DNA of 64,000 nucleotides, taken from contig NZ_CADIKF010000030.1 of the NCBI RefSeq assembly GCF_902859875.1, forward strand, positions 24,970 to 88,969. The letters run 5' to 3'. This document shows positions 6,447-15,651 of this stretch, piece by piece (the stretch's first letter is position 1; every line of letters starts with the position of its first letter). This DNA comes from Paraburkholderia solisilvae (GTDB lineage: Bacteria > Pseudomonadota > Gammaproteobacteria > Burkholderiales > Burkholderiaceae). The position numbers were made by a program, and so were the translations under genes. The notes below the pieces were generated by a model that worked only from the letters and a program-made list of their open reading frames with translations, ran no database searches and was not told the origin of the DNA.

Positions 6447-8015
6447 ATGCCAGCCAGGCCGTTTATGTCCAACTTCCTCCTCGATACACCGGCGTCGGGT
6501 AACGGCCACGTCACGGCATCGATCCGCGCGTCGCTGCTGTCGACGCTGTTCGAGAACACGCGTCCGCTGCTGATGTCGGGCATCTCCAGCGCCTTCGTCG
6601 CGGTGGTGGCCTGTTTCCGCGTGCCTCACCTGTGGACGGCGGTTTGGCTCGCCGCCGAAATCGTGCTGCTCGCGGCGCGCATGGCGATCGCGCACCTTTA
6701 CGTGCAGCGCAACCGCAAGCGTGCGACCCATCCCGAGCCGTGGGCCGCGCGTTATGCGCCGGTGTCGCTGCTCGCGTGTCTCACCTTCGGCCTCGGCACG
6801 ATGGCGTCGATCATGTCCGGCGACATGCAACTCGCGTCGCTCGCGTTGATGGTGACCGCCGGCATTCTCGGCGGCATCGCGTCGAGAAATGCGGCGCTGC
6901 CGCGTCTCGCGATCACGCAGATCGTCTGCGGCACGATACCGATCGGCGTCGGCGCGCTGTTCGCGCCGCATAGCGCGTCGTGGATTCTCGTGCCGCCGCT
7001 GTTCGCATACCTCGTCGCGATGGTGTCGGTGGTGCGGCGCCATTACGAAGGACTCGTCGCGTTGATGACCGCCGAAGCGCGCCACGCGGAACTCGCCGCG
7101 CGCTTCGATGCGGCCCTCACGCACATGCCGCACGGCCTGTGCACGATCGACGGCGGCGGCCGGGTGATCGTCGCGAACCGGCGCTCGGCGGAGCTGTTCG
7201 GCGCGACGGTCGAGATGCTGCGCCTGAACGTGCCGCTGCCCGAATTTATCGGCGACGTGGGCGTCGTGAAGTTCGGCGAGACGCTGCGCAAACAGCTGGT
7301 CGATCGCTGCAGCACCTGGCTGAGCGGCGAGCGCCGGCCGCTCGACCTCGATCTCGGCGACGGCCGCCAGCTCGAAATGACGCGCAACCCGGTGCCGGAC
7401 GGCAGCGCGGTGATCATCATCGAGGACGTCACCGAGCGCCGCCTGTCCGAAGCGAAAATCCTGCATCTCGCGCGACACGATCCGCTGACCGGCCTGCCGA
7501 ACCGGCGCGACCTGTACGAGCGGCTCGAGAGGATTCTCGCGCGCCCGGCCGGCAGCTACCATCCCGAAGTCGCGCTGATGTACCTCGATCTCGACGGCTT
7601 CAAGCAGGTCAACGACCGGCTCGGCCATCATGCCGGCGACGAGGTGCTGACCGCGGTCGCCGGCCGTCTGAAAGACCTGCTGTGGACCGGCGAATTCGTC
7701 GCGCGCCTCGGCGGCGACGAATTCGCGGTGGTGGTCGAAAACGGCACCAGCGCGGCGAGCGAAGCGCTGGCGCCGCGCATCATCCGCGAGATCGCGAAAC
7801 CGTACATGCTGACGACCGGCGAGGGGATCAGCATCGGCACGAGTATCGGCATCGCGTTCGCGACGCATGGCGAGTCGATCGAGCAGCTGCTCAAACGCGC
7901 GGATGTCGCGCTGTATGACGCAAAGGAAGCCGGCAAGGGCACCTTCCGCTTCTCGGTGCCGGATGCGGGGCGCAAAGACGGCGCGCTCAGCGAGCCGCGC
8001 TGGCCGATACCTTAG
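6447..8015 (+). CDS. Membrane PAS-GGDEF diguanylate cyclase
   Basis: 522 residues. Hydrophobic helices fill roughly 35-195, a PAS-like domain lies at about 215-325 (PHGLCTIDGGGRV), and a GGDEF domain at 345-505 includes DPLTGLPNRR and an intact GGDEF at 422-426. The protein should make cyclic di-GMP at the inner membrane. The residues where the RxxD inhibitory site usually sits read WTGE, so product inhibition may be lost. ATG 6465 (MSNFLLD) is an equally plausible start; neither has a strong ribosome site. It converges on the regulator at 8068. Confidence 0.88.
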   Translation: MPARPFMSNFLLDTPASGNGHVTASIRASLLSTLFENTRPLLMSGISSAFVAVVACFRVPHLWTAVWLAAEIVLLAARMAIAHLYVQRNRKRATHPEPWAARYAPVSLLACLTFGLGTMASIMSGDMQLASLALMVTAGILGGIASRNAALPRLAITQIVCGTIPIGVGALFAPHSASWILVPPLFAYLVAMVSVVRRHYEGLVALMTAEARHAELAARFDAALTHMPHGLCTIDGGGRVIVANRRSAELFGATVEMLRLNVPLPEFIGDVGVVKFGETLRKQLVDRCSTWLSGERRPLDLDLGDGRQLEMTRNPVPDGSAVIIIEDVTERRLSEAKILHLARHDPLTGLPNRRDLYERLERILARPAGSYHPEVALMYLDLDGFKQVNDRLGHHAGDEVLTAVAGRLKDLLWTGEFVARLGGDEFAVVVENGTSAASEALAPRIIREIAKPYMLTTGEGISIGTSIGIAFATHGESIEQLLKRADVALYDAKEAGKGTFRFSVPDAGRKDGALSEPRWPIP

Positions 8016-8067
8016 CGATGGCAGCGGATGCCGCGGATGGCGCAATTGCCGCCGCCGCCGCGTTCGT

Positions 8068-8865
8068 TCATTGCATCGACGCGTCCGGCACCTGCATGGC
8101 GCCCGCCTGCGGATCGATCCGGTCGGTCAGCCGGTAGCCGCGGCCGCGCACGGTTTCGATCACCGCATCATGCCCGAGCGCGCGCAGCGCCTTGCGCAGA
8201 TAGAACACATGCAGGTCCACGTTGCGGTCGTCGTAGCTCGCGTGCGGGCCGCAAATCTCGCGCATGATTTCCTTGCGGCTGTACACACGATGCGTGTTCG
8301 TCAGAAAGAAGCGCAGCAGCTGGCATTCGAACGCGCTCAACCGCAGCGCGGTTTCGGCATGACCCGCACCGCTCGTCACGCGCCGTGCGGCGAGATCGAG
8401 CGTCAGCCCTTGCACCGAGATCGGCGCCGGCGGGTGGTGGCGCGGCTTCGGCCGTAACAGCCCGCGCAGCCGCGAGATCAGTTCGGGCGGCGAAAAGGGT
8501 TTGCGCACAAAGTCGTCGGCGCCGGCGTCGAGCGCACGCACACAGTCGTCGTCGTTGTCGCGCGCGCTCAGCATGATCGCCGGCAGATGCCAGGTGCGCG
8601 GCGCATCGCGCAAATCGGTCAGGAACGATAGCCCGGACCGGTCCGGCAGCATCCAGTCGAGGACCAGCGCGTGCGGTACGCGCATCGCGATCAGCTCGGC
8701 CGCGTGCTGCGCGGTCGACGCGACGCACGGCCGATAGCCGGCCGCCTGCATGCTCGACCACAGGGTTTCGCAAACGCGCAGATCGGCGTCGACGATCAGA
8801 ATCTCGGCTTCGGCGCCGAGCGCGAGGTCGTGGCGTGCGTGGCTGCGGACGGTTAGCGTGCTCAT
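8068..8865 (-). CDS. OmpR/PhoB-type response regulator (orphan)
   Basis: 265 residues: a 20-residue extension, a receiver domain with acidic residues in ILIVDADLR, phospho-acceptor D70 (LVLDWMLPD) and K122 (FVRKPFSP), then a winged-helix DNA-binding domain at about 150-250 ending in TVRGRGYRL. No histidine kinase is next to it. The next gene in the same direction is the cytochrome c peroxidase 75 bp upstream, so it could be co-transcribed or transcribed from that gap. Confidence 0.87.
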   Translation of the reverse strand: MSTLTVRSHARHDLALGAEAEILIVDADLRVCETLWSSMQAAGYRPCVASTAQHAAELIAMRVPHALVLDWMLPDRSGLSFLTDLRDAPRTWHLPAIMLSARDNDDDCVRALDAGADDFVRKPFSPPELISRLRGLLRPKPRHHPPAPISVQGLTLDLAARRVTSGAGHAETALRLSAFECQLLRFFLTNTHRVYSRKEIMREICGPHASYDDRNVDLHVFYLRKALRALGHDAVIETVRGRGYRLTDRIDPQAGAMQVPDASMQ

Positions 8866-8940
8866 TGCGTCAGCACTCGAACGGGCGGGAACGCGGCGCA
8901 GCCGCCGCGCGCTTCACAGGCAATGGCGGGCGGCATCGGA

Positions 8941-10515
8941 TCACCGGGCAGGCGGCGCCACAGGCCGTGCCGGCGCAACCGCGGCGACCGCGTCCGACGG
9001 CTTCGGCGGCCGGTAACCGTCAGTCAGCGTGTTCAGAAACGCGATCACGTCGGCAATTTCCGCGGCGTTCAGCGCGGGCGGCTGGCCGAGCTTGCGGTCG
9101 AACGGCGCGTCGACGACGTCGATATTCGCGTGATACTGCTGCGGCAGGTCGTCATATTTCAGCACGTTGCCATGGCGATCCACCGGGTACCACTTGCGCG
9201 GCTCGGTGTCGCGTTCGACATACCAGTGCAGCACATCATCGAGCGAGTGAAACACGCCGTTGTGGAAGAAAACATGACGCGTCGCGACGTTGCGCAGCGT
9301 CGGCGTCTTGAACAGGCCGCAGTAGTTCTTCTGGTTGCGGTAGTCGGCGCGAAGCGGGCCGCACAGCCCGAGGTCGAAGAAATGCGGATCGCGATTCTGC
9401 GCGAGCGACCGGTTGCGCGGCACGCCTAGCGCTTCGAACTGGAAATCGGTGAACGCGGCCGGAAAGACGCCGTCGCGCGACGGCTTGTCGATATGGCACG
9501 CGGCGCAATTGCCCTTGGCCGGGTCCTCGAACAGCTTCAGTCCGTGCATTTCCTGCGCGCTCAATTGCGCTTTGCCGGCGAGATACCAGTCGTATTTGCT
9601 GTCATACGGGTGGAACGAAACCTCCTCAGCCTGGAAGCGGCCGAGCGCGAACAGCGCCTCGCTGATCAACTGGCCGGGGTTGTCGAATACGTGGGGGCCG
9701 AACAGGTCGGAGAAGCGCTTCGCGTAGTGCGCATGACGAAGCTTTTGCGTCATGTCGTCGAGGTTGCGGTTGGCCATTTCGTGCGGGTCGACGAACGGTC
9801 CGACCGCCTGCTCCTCCAGCGTATTGGCGCGGCCGTCCCAGTCGAAGCCGCCTTGCGGCACGGGCGCCGCGGCGGCTTGGGCGGGGTTTTGCTGCGCAGC
9901 GCTTTTCGCGCTGCCGGCGACCGTGCCGCTCGCCGCGGGAGGCGGTCCGGCCGGTACGTCGGTGTCGGGCATGATGCTCGGCACACCGATCGTGAACGTG
10001 GGGTTGTAGTCCAGATAGCGCAGCGACGGCACCGCGCGCGCGCCTTCGAGATTCATGCTGATGCCCCCGAATTGCGCGGAGCGGCCGTTGGGCGGCCCAT
10101 ATGCGTGGTCCGGGTTGTGGCAACTGGCGCATGCGACCCGGCCCGAGCCGGACAGGTTGCGGTCGAAGAAGATTTCCTTGCCGAGCAGCGCCATCGCGGA
10201 CAGCGGCCGATGCGGACGCGCGTCGGGGTCGGCAATGGCATGCGGCCGCGCCACTGCGAATCGGGTGACAAAGGGCAACGAGGGCGGCGCGTGCGTCGCG
10301 CCGCGGGAAAGGGCCGCCGCGCCGGACGTTGCCCCGCTTTGCGCCGGCGCGAATGCGACGCTGTGCGAAGTCTTCGACTCCAGCCATCGCCAGGCGGCAA
10401 CGCGCTGCCCGCCATGGTTGTGTTTAAGCCACGTGAGCGTACCAAACGCCGCCGCCATCATTACCGCAATCGTCACGCACAGCCTGAAGTCGGACCGCGA
10501 ACTCAATACCTTCAT
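8941..10515 (-). CDS. Di-haem cytochrome c peroxidase / MauG family protein
   Basis: 524 residues. An N-terminal membrane anchor or uncleaved signal lies at 11-30. Two c-type haem sites are CASCH (129-133) and CAACH (337-341), the spacing expected for bacterial CCP/MauG proteins. Conserved family blocks include LGKEIFFDRNLS, FDWDGRA and FKTPTLRNVA. An Ala/Pro-rich insertion at about 185-222 is unusual. The protein would act in the periplasm, reducing peroxide or oxidising a protein or small substrate. It follows the phosphoesterase gene at 10635 on the same strand, 119 bp apart. Confidence 0.87.
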   Translation of the reverse strand: MKVLSSRSDFRLCVTIAVMMAAAFGTLTWLKHNHGGQRVAAWRWLESKTSHSVAFAPAQSGATSGAAALSRGATHAPPSLPFVTRFAVARPHAIADPDARPHRPLSAMALLGKEIFFDRNLSGSGRVACASCHNPDHAYGPPNGRSAQFGGISMNLEGARAVPSLRYLDYNPTFTIGVPSIMPDTDVPAGPPPAASGTVAGSAKSAAQQNPAQAAAAPVPQGGFDWDGRANTLEEQAVGPFVDPHEMANRNLDDMTQKLRHAHYAKRFSDLFGPHVFDNPGQLISEALFALGRFQAEEVSFHPYDSKYDWYLAGKAQLSAQEMHGLKLFEDPAKGNCAACHIDKPSRDGVFPAAFTDFQFEALGVPRNRSLAQNRDPHFFDLGLCGPLRADYRNQKNYCGLFKTPTLRNVATRHVFFHNGVFHSLDDVLHWYVERDTEPRKWYPVDRHGNVLKYDDLPQQYHANIDVVDAPFDRKLGQPPALNAAEIADVIAFLNTLTDGYRPPKPSDAVAAVAPARPVAPPAR

Positions 10516-10563
10516 GTGTCTTGCTCAAACGAGTTGCTTTTCTTGCGCTCTATACATCGCGAG

Positions 10564-10610
10564 CGCGCGGCGCCGGGCCCGCGTACCTGTACGGGCGCCG
10601 GCGCCGCGCG
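10564..10610 (-). terminator. Very stable hairpin between phosphoesterase and peroxidase genes
   Basis: A perfect 13-bp GC stem (10564-10576 with 10598-10610) continues inward through further pairs (GCCCG with CGGGC), giving about 18 bp of stem. It sits 25 bp after the phosphoesterase stop and 49 bp before the peroxidase start, with no T-run. It could attenuate read-through or stabilise the upstream mRNA 3' end. Confidence 0.6.
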
Positions 10611-10634
10611 CAGAACACCGCTTGCCGCCGGCGT

Positions 10635-12377
10635 TTACTCGCCCTGCAGCTTCGCCTGCAAGCCCGGCGCGGCGCCGGAGTTCGGATCGAGAACCAGCGT
10701 CGGCGTGTTCAGCGTGAAGTCGAGCATGTTGGTGAGCGGTCCTGCGATCGAGTCGTACGAACCTTGACCGAGACGCTGTCCGTTGAGCCAGTTGTCTTCG
10801 ATGAAGCGGATCAGCGAGGTCTGGTCGGTCAGCGTGTGATCGATGAAGTTCGGTTTCGCGAACGGCGAGATCACGATCAGCGGCAGACGTGGCCCGTAGC
10901 CGCAGCGTCCGTTCGCGGGCAGGCCGCTTACGCCGGGCAGCGGGGTGGTCGTGCCCGGGCTGACAGTCGTCGAGCACACGCCGGCTCCGCTGAGCTGGTC
11001 GGCCGACGACATCGACGGGTTGACCACTGCCGGCACGTGGTCGTACCAGCCGTCCGAGTCGTCATAGGTGATGATCACCAGGGTGTTCTTCCAGTCGGGT
11101 TGCTGTTCGAGGAAGTTCACCGTGTTGACGAGGTAGGCCTGCTCGCTCAGCGGATCGGATGTCGCCGAGTGGCCGCTTTGCCATGACGGCGCCTTCAGGA
11201 AGCTCACCGACGGCCAGTTGCCAGCCTGCACCGCGGCAAAGAAATCGTCGGTGTCGTACTGGTGGTTCGCACCGCCGTCGTTGTTCGTGCCGATCGCCAT
11301 CAGCGACGACGGCCGTGTGTGCTGCGGGTTGGCGGTCGACTTGTAGTACTGGAACGGCGCGTGTTCCGGATCGTTGTCAGGAATATAACCGCCGACGATC
11401 TCCGAGAAGGTCGAACGCAGGCAGCCCGTGGTGCCATTCGGGTTGGTCTGCGTCAGATCGAAGCCGCCCTGGAACCAGCCCCACGTGATGCCGCCGGCAT
11501 TCAGCAGGTCGCCGATGTTTTTGCTCGTCATCATGGCGGTCGTGCCGGCAGGCGAGCAGACGTCGCCGGTCGGGAAAATATCGCTCATCAGCGTATCGGT
11601 GCCGGTGCCGGTGCCGTCGTCCATGGCGGCGCCGGTCGGCGCGGTCGGGACGACGCCGTTGGTCTGCCCGGATACGAGGTTGATCGCGCCCTGCGTCGAC
11701 GAACCGAAGGTGGTGCCGTGGAAGGCGTCGCTCATCGAGAAGTTTTGCGCGTAGTTCCACAGCGCGGTGACCGTATTGCCGTCGTAGTAGCCCATCACTA
11801 GGCCGGTCGTGGCGAACGGTCCGGTGCCGTCTGCCAGCGTCTCGCCTTTGCCGGTGAACAGCGGGAACAGGTCCATCACAGGGGGAGCCGTCGTGACGAC
11901 TCCGTCGAACGCTTCCTGCTCGTTCGTGTAGCCGTGGCTCTGGTCAGCGGTCAGTGCCTGGCTGCGATCGAGGCGGAACGGATTGGTCGCGCCCTTGGCG
12001 TTTCGCATATTCTGGAGGTTCGGATTGTCGGTCAATAGCAGGCTGGTGGCGATCGTCGTGCCCGGCTGAATCAGATTCTCGGCAGCGGGTGTATTTTTCG
12101 CGGCGATAAATGGCAGTTCGTCCGGATTGGTCGGATTGCCTGCTATCGGATACGTGCCGAAATAATGATCGAAGGAGTTGTTTTCCTGATAGAGAATGAC
12201 GATGTGCTTGATTGGCGTCGCGGTATTTGCTGCGTCCTGCGCACTGATTGAACTGGTGCTGGCGGGTGGCGTCGGAGTGCTTGCCGTGGGGGAACTTCCA
12301 CCCGAATCCGACCCGCCGCAGCCGTATAGCAGCAGGGCCGCGCCGGCAATCACGCCGGCCAGAAGATTGCGTGTCAT
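10635..12377 (-). CDS. Lipoprotein acid phosphatase / phospholipase C-type phosphoesterase
   Basis: 580 residues with a lipoprotein signal (LLLYGC, lipidated C20) and a Ser/Thr/Pro-rich spacer to ~50. Then comes a phosphoesterase domain of the phospholipase C/AcpA family: HIVILYQENNSFDHYFG at 58-74, a central SWQSGHSATSD, ITYDDSDGWYDHV and a late YGPRLPLIVISP. These carry the Asn/Asp/His metal-site residues of the family. It would be surface or periplasmic and hydrolyse phosphomonoesters or phospholipids; the substrate cannot be read. The promoter should lie within 12378-12540. Confidence 0.85.
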   Translation of the reverse strand: MTRNLLAGVIAGAALLLYGCGGSDSGGSSPTASTPTPPASTSSISAQDAANTATPIKHIVILYQENNSFDHYFGTYPIAGNPTNPDELPFIAAKNTPAAENLIQPGTTIATSLLLTDNPNLQNMRNAKGATNPFRLDRSQALTADQSHGYTNEQEAFDGVVTTAPPVMDLFPLFTGKGETLADGTGPFATTGLVMGYYDGNTVTALWNYAQNFSMSDAFHGTTFGSSTQGAINLVSGQTNGVVPTAPTGAAMDDGTGTGTDTLMSDIFPTGDVCSPAGTTAMMTSKNIGDLLNAGGITWGWFQGGFDLTQTNPNGTTGCLRSTFSEIVGGYIPDNDPEHAPFQYYKSTANPQHTRPSSLMAIGTNNDGGANHQYDTDDFFAAVQAGNWPSVSFLKAPSWQSGHSATSDPLSEQAYLVNTVNFLEQQPDWKNTLVIITYDDSDGWYDHVPAVVNPSMSSADQLSGAGVCSTTVSPGTTTPLPGVSGLPANGRCGYGPRLPLIVISPFAKPNFIDHTLTDQTSLIRFIEDNWLNGQRLGQGSYDSIAGPLTNMLDFTLNTPTLVLDPNSGAAPGLQAKLQGE

Positions 12378-12540
12378 TTAAACTGGTCCTTATATTTCGA
12401 ATACCAAATGGGGGAGGCAGGAGGAGAATGCCATTTGGATATTCCTTGGCCGTGACAGATATTTTTTGTGAAATCCAGCCATGGCTTTCTAAATCATAAA
12501 GGCAGGGATTCAGTTATCTGAGTGAGATAAATCTGAAATA

Positions 12541-12556
12541 AATCGCTAAAGCGATT
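12541..12556. promoter_or_regulatory. AT-rich inverted repeat upstream of phosphoesterase gene
   Basis: AATCGCT-AA-AGCGATT is a perfect 7-bp inverted repeat inside an AT-rich island, extended by flanking AAAT/ATTT. It lies 163 bp before the phosphoesterase start and 214 bp beyond the dehydratase stop. It may be an operator for the phosphoesterase or a weak terminator. No gene is seen in 12378-12770. Confidence 0.4.
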
Positions 12557-12770
12557 ATTTAAGAATGAGTGAAAAGCGGCTTTCGCGCGATAAGCGCGTC
12601 TGGCGGGAAGCTTGGGGAATGGGGGGGCGTGCAATGGACGCGGGTGCCGCGTGCAATGCGCGCACCACGCTAAGGACGACGGGCAGCCGAGTGGCCGCGA
12701 TGAGTGAAGTGTGTCGCGCGGCGGTCTCAGGCATCACCGCCGCGCGTGACCGACTACCGGACGCGTCCGC

Positions 12771-14306
12771 TCACATCTGCGCGCCGATCATCCACGGTAC
12801 GAACTCTTCATTGCCGATGCCGAGCGCTTCGCTTTTCGACGCATCGCCCGACGCGATGCGCACGATCGCGCGGAAAATCTCCTCACCCTTCTGTTCGACC
12901 GTCGCGGAGCCATCCATGATTTCGCCGCAGTTGATGTCCATATCGTCGCGCATGCGCTGGTACATCTTCGAGTTCGTCGCGACCTTGATCGACGGCGCGG
13001 GTTTCGCGCCGAAGCACGAACCGCGGCCCGTGGTGAACACGACGAGGTTCGCGCCGCTCGCGATCTGGCCGGTCGCGCCCATCGGGTCGTAGCCGGGCGC
13101 ATCCATAAACACGAGGCCGTGCTTGTCGACCGGCTCCGCGTACTTGTAGACATCGACGAGCGGCGTCGAACCGCTTTTCGCCACCGCGCCGAGCGACTTC
13201 TCGAGAATCGTGGTCAGGCCGCCAGCCTTGTTGCCGGGTGTCGGATTGTTGTCGATGCTGCCTTTTTCGCGCTCCGCGTAGCCTTCCCACCAGCGGATCC
13301 GCTCGACCACTTTTTCGCCGACTTCGCGCGACACCGCGCGGCGCGTCAGCAGATGTTCGGCACCGTAGATTTCCGGCGTTTCGGTCAGGATCGCGGTGCC
13401 GCCGTGCTTGACGAGCAGATCGACCGCCGCGCCTAAAGCAGGGTTCGCGGTAATGCCCGAGTGACCGTCCGAGCCGCCGCATTGCAAGGCGACGCACAGG
13501 TGCGAAACCGGCATCGGCTCGCGTACCACCTGGTTGGCCACCGGCAGCATCCGGTCGACGGCTTCGATCACCGCGTCGACGGTCTTCTGCGTGCCGCCGA
13601 GTTCCTGCATCACGAGCGGCACGACCATCGGCCCGGGCGTCACGCCTTCGGCGACAAAGAGCGCGCCCATCTGGTTCGATTCGCAGCCGAGACCCACCAC
13701 GACGATGCCCGCGAAGTTCGCATGCCGCGCATAGCCGCCGATCGTGCGGCGCAATTGCTGGATGCCTTCGCCGTGGTGATCGATACAGCAGCCGAAGCTG
13801 TGCGACAGCGGCACGATGCCGTCGACGTTCGGATACGCGTCGAGCATGCCGGGCCGCGAGAAATGCTGCGCGGCCATTTTCGTGACGCTCGCCGAGCAGT
13901 TCACCGTGCTGATGATGCCGATATAGTTGCGCGTCGCGACGCGGCCGTCGGCGCGCCGGATGCCCATGAAGGTCAGCGGTTCGGCCGCGTTCTGCACCGG
14001 CTTCACGTCGCTGCTGAACGCGTAGTCGCGCTCGAAGTCGCCCATCGCGAGGTTGTGCACGTGTACGTGCTCGCCGGGTTCGATCGCCTGTGTCGCGAAG
14101 CCGATAATCTGGCCGTAGCGGCGCACCGGGCTGCCCGGCGCGACCGCGCGTATCGCGACCTTGTGCGCTTCGGGAATGTCGGCGAGCACCGTGAGTCCGT
14201 GCAGATCGTCGAGCGAGGTGCCGCGCGAAATCGCTTGCCGCGCGATGGCGACGTCGTCGTCGGCGTGCAGTTTGATGACCGCCGAAGCGGCTGTGATGTC
14301 GGCCAT
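12771..14306 (-). CDS. Altronate/galactarate dehydratase family protein (UxaA/GarD)
   Basis: 511 residues: an N-terminal SAF-type domain (1-95, with EHVHVHN) and the large dehydratase domain. Recognisable blocks are GCCIDHHGEG, VVGLGCESNQ, LQCGGSDGHSGITANP, NPTPGNKAGGLTTI and TTGRGSCFGA. The family dehydrates sugar acids with an iron cofactor. The N-terminal part and YGAEHLLTRRA look more like UxaA than GarD, but the substrate (altronate, galactarate or another aldarate) is not decided by sequence alone. Its divergent FadR-type regulator probably senses the substrate or product. Confidence 0.85.
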   Translation of the reverse strand: MADITAASAVIKLHADDDVAIARQAISRGTSLDDLHGLTVLADIPEAHKVAIRAVAPGSPVRRYGQIIGFATQAIEPGEHVHVHNLAMGDFERDYAFSSDVKPVQNAAEPLTFMGIRRADGRVATRNYIGIISTVNCSASVTKMAAQHFSRPGMLDAYPNVDGIVPLSHSFGCCIDHHGEGIQQLRRTIGGYARHANFAGIVVVGLGCESNQMGALFVAEGVTPGPMVVPLVMQELGGTQKTVDAVIEAVDRMLPVANQVVREPMPVSHLCVALQCGGSDGHSGITANPALGAAVDLLVKHGGTAILTETPEIYGAEHLLTRRAVSREVGEKVVERIRWWEGYAEREKGSIDNNPTPGNKAGGLTTILEKSLGAVAKSGSTPLVDVYKYAEPVDKHGLVFMDAPGYDPMGATGQIASGANLVVFTTGRGSCFGAKPAPSIKVATNSKMYQRMRDDMDINCGEIMDGSATVEQKGEEIFRAIVRIASGDASKSEALGIGNEEFVPWMIGAQM

Positions 14307-14456
14307 GCTTTAATCTCCAGTCTCATGCCGCATGAGTCCTGGTTGGCGCTCGGGCGCAGAACCGGGCTGTTGCGGCGATAGGTATGGATGCACGCGTGCG
14401 GCGGGCATCATGTGGGGTGTGACGCAGTATGCGAAGCCGCACAGGCGGCCGCAAAC

Positions 14457-14467
14457 TGGTCGGACCA
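14457..14467. promoter_or_regulatory. FadR-type operator, site 1
   Basis: TGGTCGGACCA is an 11-bp perfect inverted repeat around the central G and matches the FadR-subfamily GntR operator core TGGTCnGACCA. It is in the 206-bp divergent region between the dehydratase and its regulator, 46 bp before the regulator start. Confidence 0.65.
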
Positions 14468-14481
14468 ATCCGGAACCGATC

Positions 14482-14492
14482 CGGTCGAACCA
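14482..14492. promoter_or_regulatory. FadR-type operator, site 2
   Basis: CGGTCGAACCA is a second, slightly degenerate copy of the TGGTCnGACCA motif, 25 bp from the first (centre to centre). It lies just before the AAGGAG ribosome site of the regulator gene, so binding would block the regulator's own expression. Confidence 0.55.
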
Positions 14493-14512
14493 GCGAAACA
14501 AGGAGACATGAG

Positions 14513-15229
14513 ATGGGACAGCGAAGCGAGCCGGACAGTGCGCTGGGTCATGTCGTCAGGCAGATTGAAAGCCGGCTGCTCGACCCGGATCTGAAACCGG
14601 GCGCGCGGCTGCCGTCCGAGCGCGCGATGGCCGAAGCGTTCGGCACATCGCGCTCGACGGTCAGGGAAGCGGTCGCGCGCCTCGTCGCGCGCGGCGCGCT
14701 CGAAACGCGGCGCGGCGCCGGTGTGTTCGTCAGCGCCGCGCCGCAGGTGATGCCCGATTCGTTATGGCTGCAACGCAGCGGTGAAGGTGCGCCGCAGCGC
14801 CGCGAAACGCTCGAATTCCGCGCGATCTTCGAATGCTGTGTCGCGCGCTTTGCCGCGGAACGCGCCAGTGCCGAAGAACGCAAACGGCTCGGCACGGTGC
14901 TGCGCGATATGACGCGCGCGGTGGAAGCAGGCGATGTGGACGCCGAAGCGCGCGGCGACGCGACTTTCCATCTGACGCTCGCCGCGATGGCGCACAACTT
15001 TATGCTGACGCGTTTTTACACGACGGTGGTCGATCAGTTGCGCGATCACATCACGCGTAACACGTATGCGGCGATGCTCGATTTGCCGCATGCGAAGGCC
15101 CGCTCGATCGCACGCCTCGCGCAGCACGAAAGCATCTATCGCGCGATCTGCGAGCGCGCGCCTGAAGGCGCCGCGCAGGCGATGGCGCAGCACCTCGCGT
15201 TTGTCGGCGAGCAGTTCAACGCGGGGTGA
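14513..15229 (+). CDS. FadR-subfamily GntR transcriptional regulator
   Basis: 238 residues: an N-terminal winged helix (about 12-75, with LPSERAMAEAFGTSRSTVREAV) and a C-terminal FCD helical ligand domain (about 95-225, with ATFHLTLAAMAHN supplying Asp/His-type metal ligands). ATG 14513 is chosen for its AAGGAG site nine bases upstream. It likely represses the divergent sugar-acid dehydratase and itself through the two operators in the shared intergenic region. Confidence 0.87.
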   Translation: MGQRSEPDSALGHVVRQIESRLLDPDLKPGARLPSERAMAEAFGTSRSTVREAVARLVARGALETRRGAGVFVSAAPQVMPDSLWLQRSGEGAPQRRETLEFRAIFECCVARFAAERASAEERKRLGTVLRDMTRAVEAGDVDAEARGDATFHLTLAAMAHNFMLTRFYTTVVDQLRDHITRNTYAAMLDLPHAKARSIARLAQHESIYRAICERAPEGAAQAMAQHLAFVGEQFNAG

Positions 15230-15651
15230 GGGCGCGTTTCGGAGATCAGGCGAATCAGGCCGTCAACGCTGCCGGTGCAACAGCCGCGCGTACGTGAAGC
15301 AATCCGCCGTAAACACATTGGCGGCGACCTCGAACACCACGCCGCGCTGATCGACAGCGTGGCGCGTGGGCTCGAGCGCATGCTTCAGAAAGGCCGTACG
15401 CATGTATGACGTGCTGTCGGCAAACGCAACGATTCGCGCACGCTTCGACGGCACGCAATTGCGCACGCTGACCGATCCGTTGAAATACCTCGGTGCGGCC
15501 GCGTCGATGGCGCGCGACGTCGCGCATGCACCGATGGGCACCGCTAACCTCCTGTTACGAATGTGTGCCCGGCGTAGCACCTGTGTCGATCTCCGGCTCC
15601 TACACTGCGAACCAGTTTCACAGTCACGCACTGGACGTGCAAGGAGTCAAA
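15230..15651. other. Gene-free stretch with a possible minus-strand gene remnant
   Basis: No intact gene is supported in these 422 bp. A minus-strand frame ending near 15263 reads like the C-terminal end of a protein (DQRGVVFEVAANVF, then FTYARLLHRQ). It may be debris of a decayed regulator or enzyme. No start or N-terminal domain is identifiable. Confidence 0.3.

Noticed and set aside
6153..8045. 630-codon minus-strand frame opposite the diguanylate cyclase
   Set aside because: Low-complexity Arg-rich translation; the plus strand has an intact PAS-GGDEF protein.
15263..15440. Minus-strand frame resembling the end of a real protein (DQRGVVFEVAANVF)
   Set aside because: No N-terminal domain, start or ribosome site; kept only as a possible remnant in the intergenic note.
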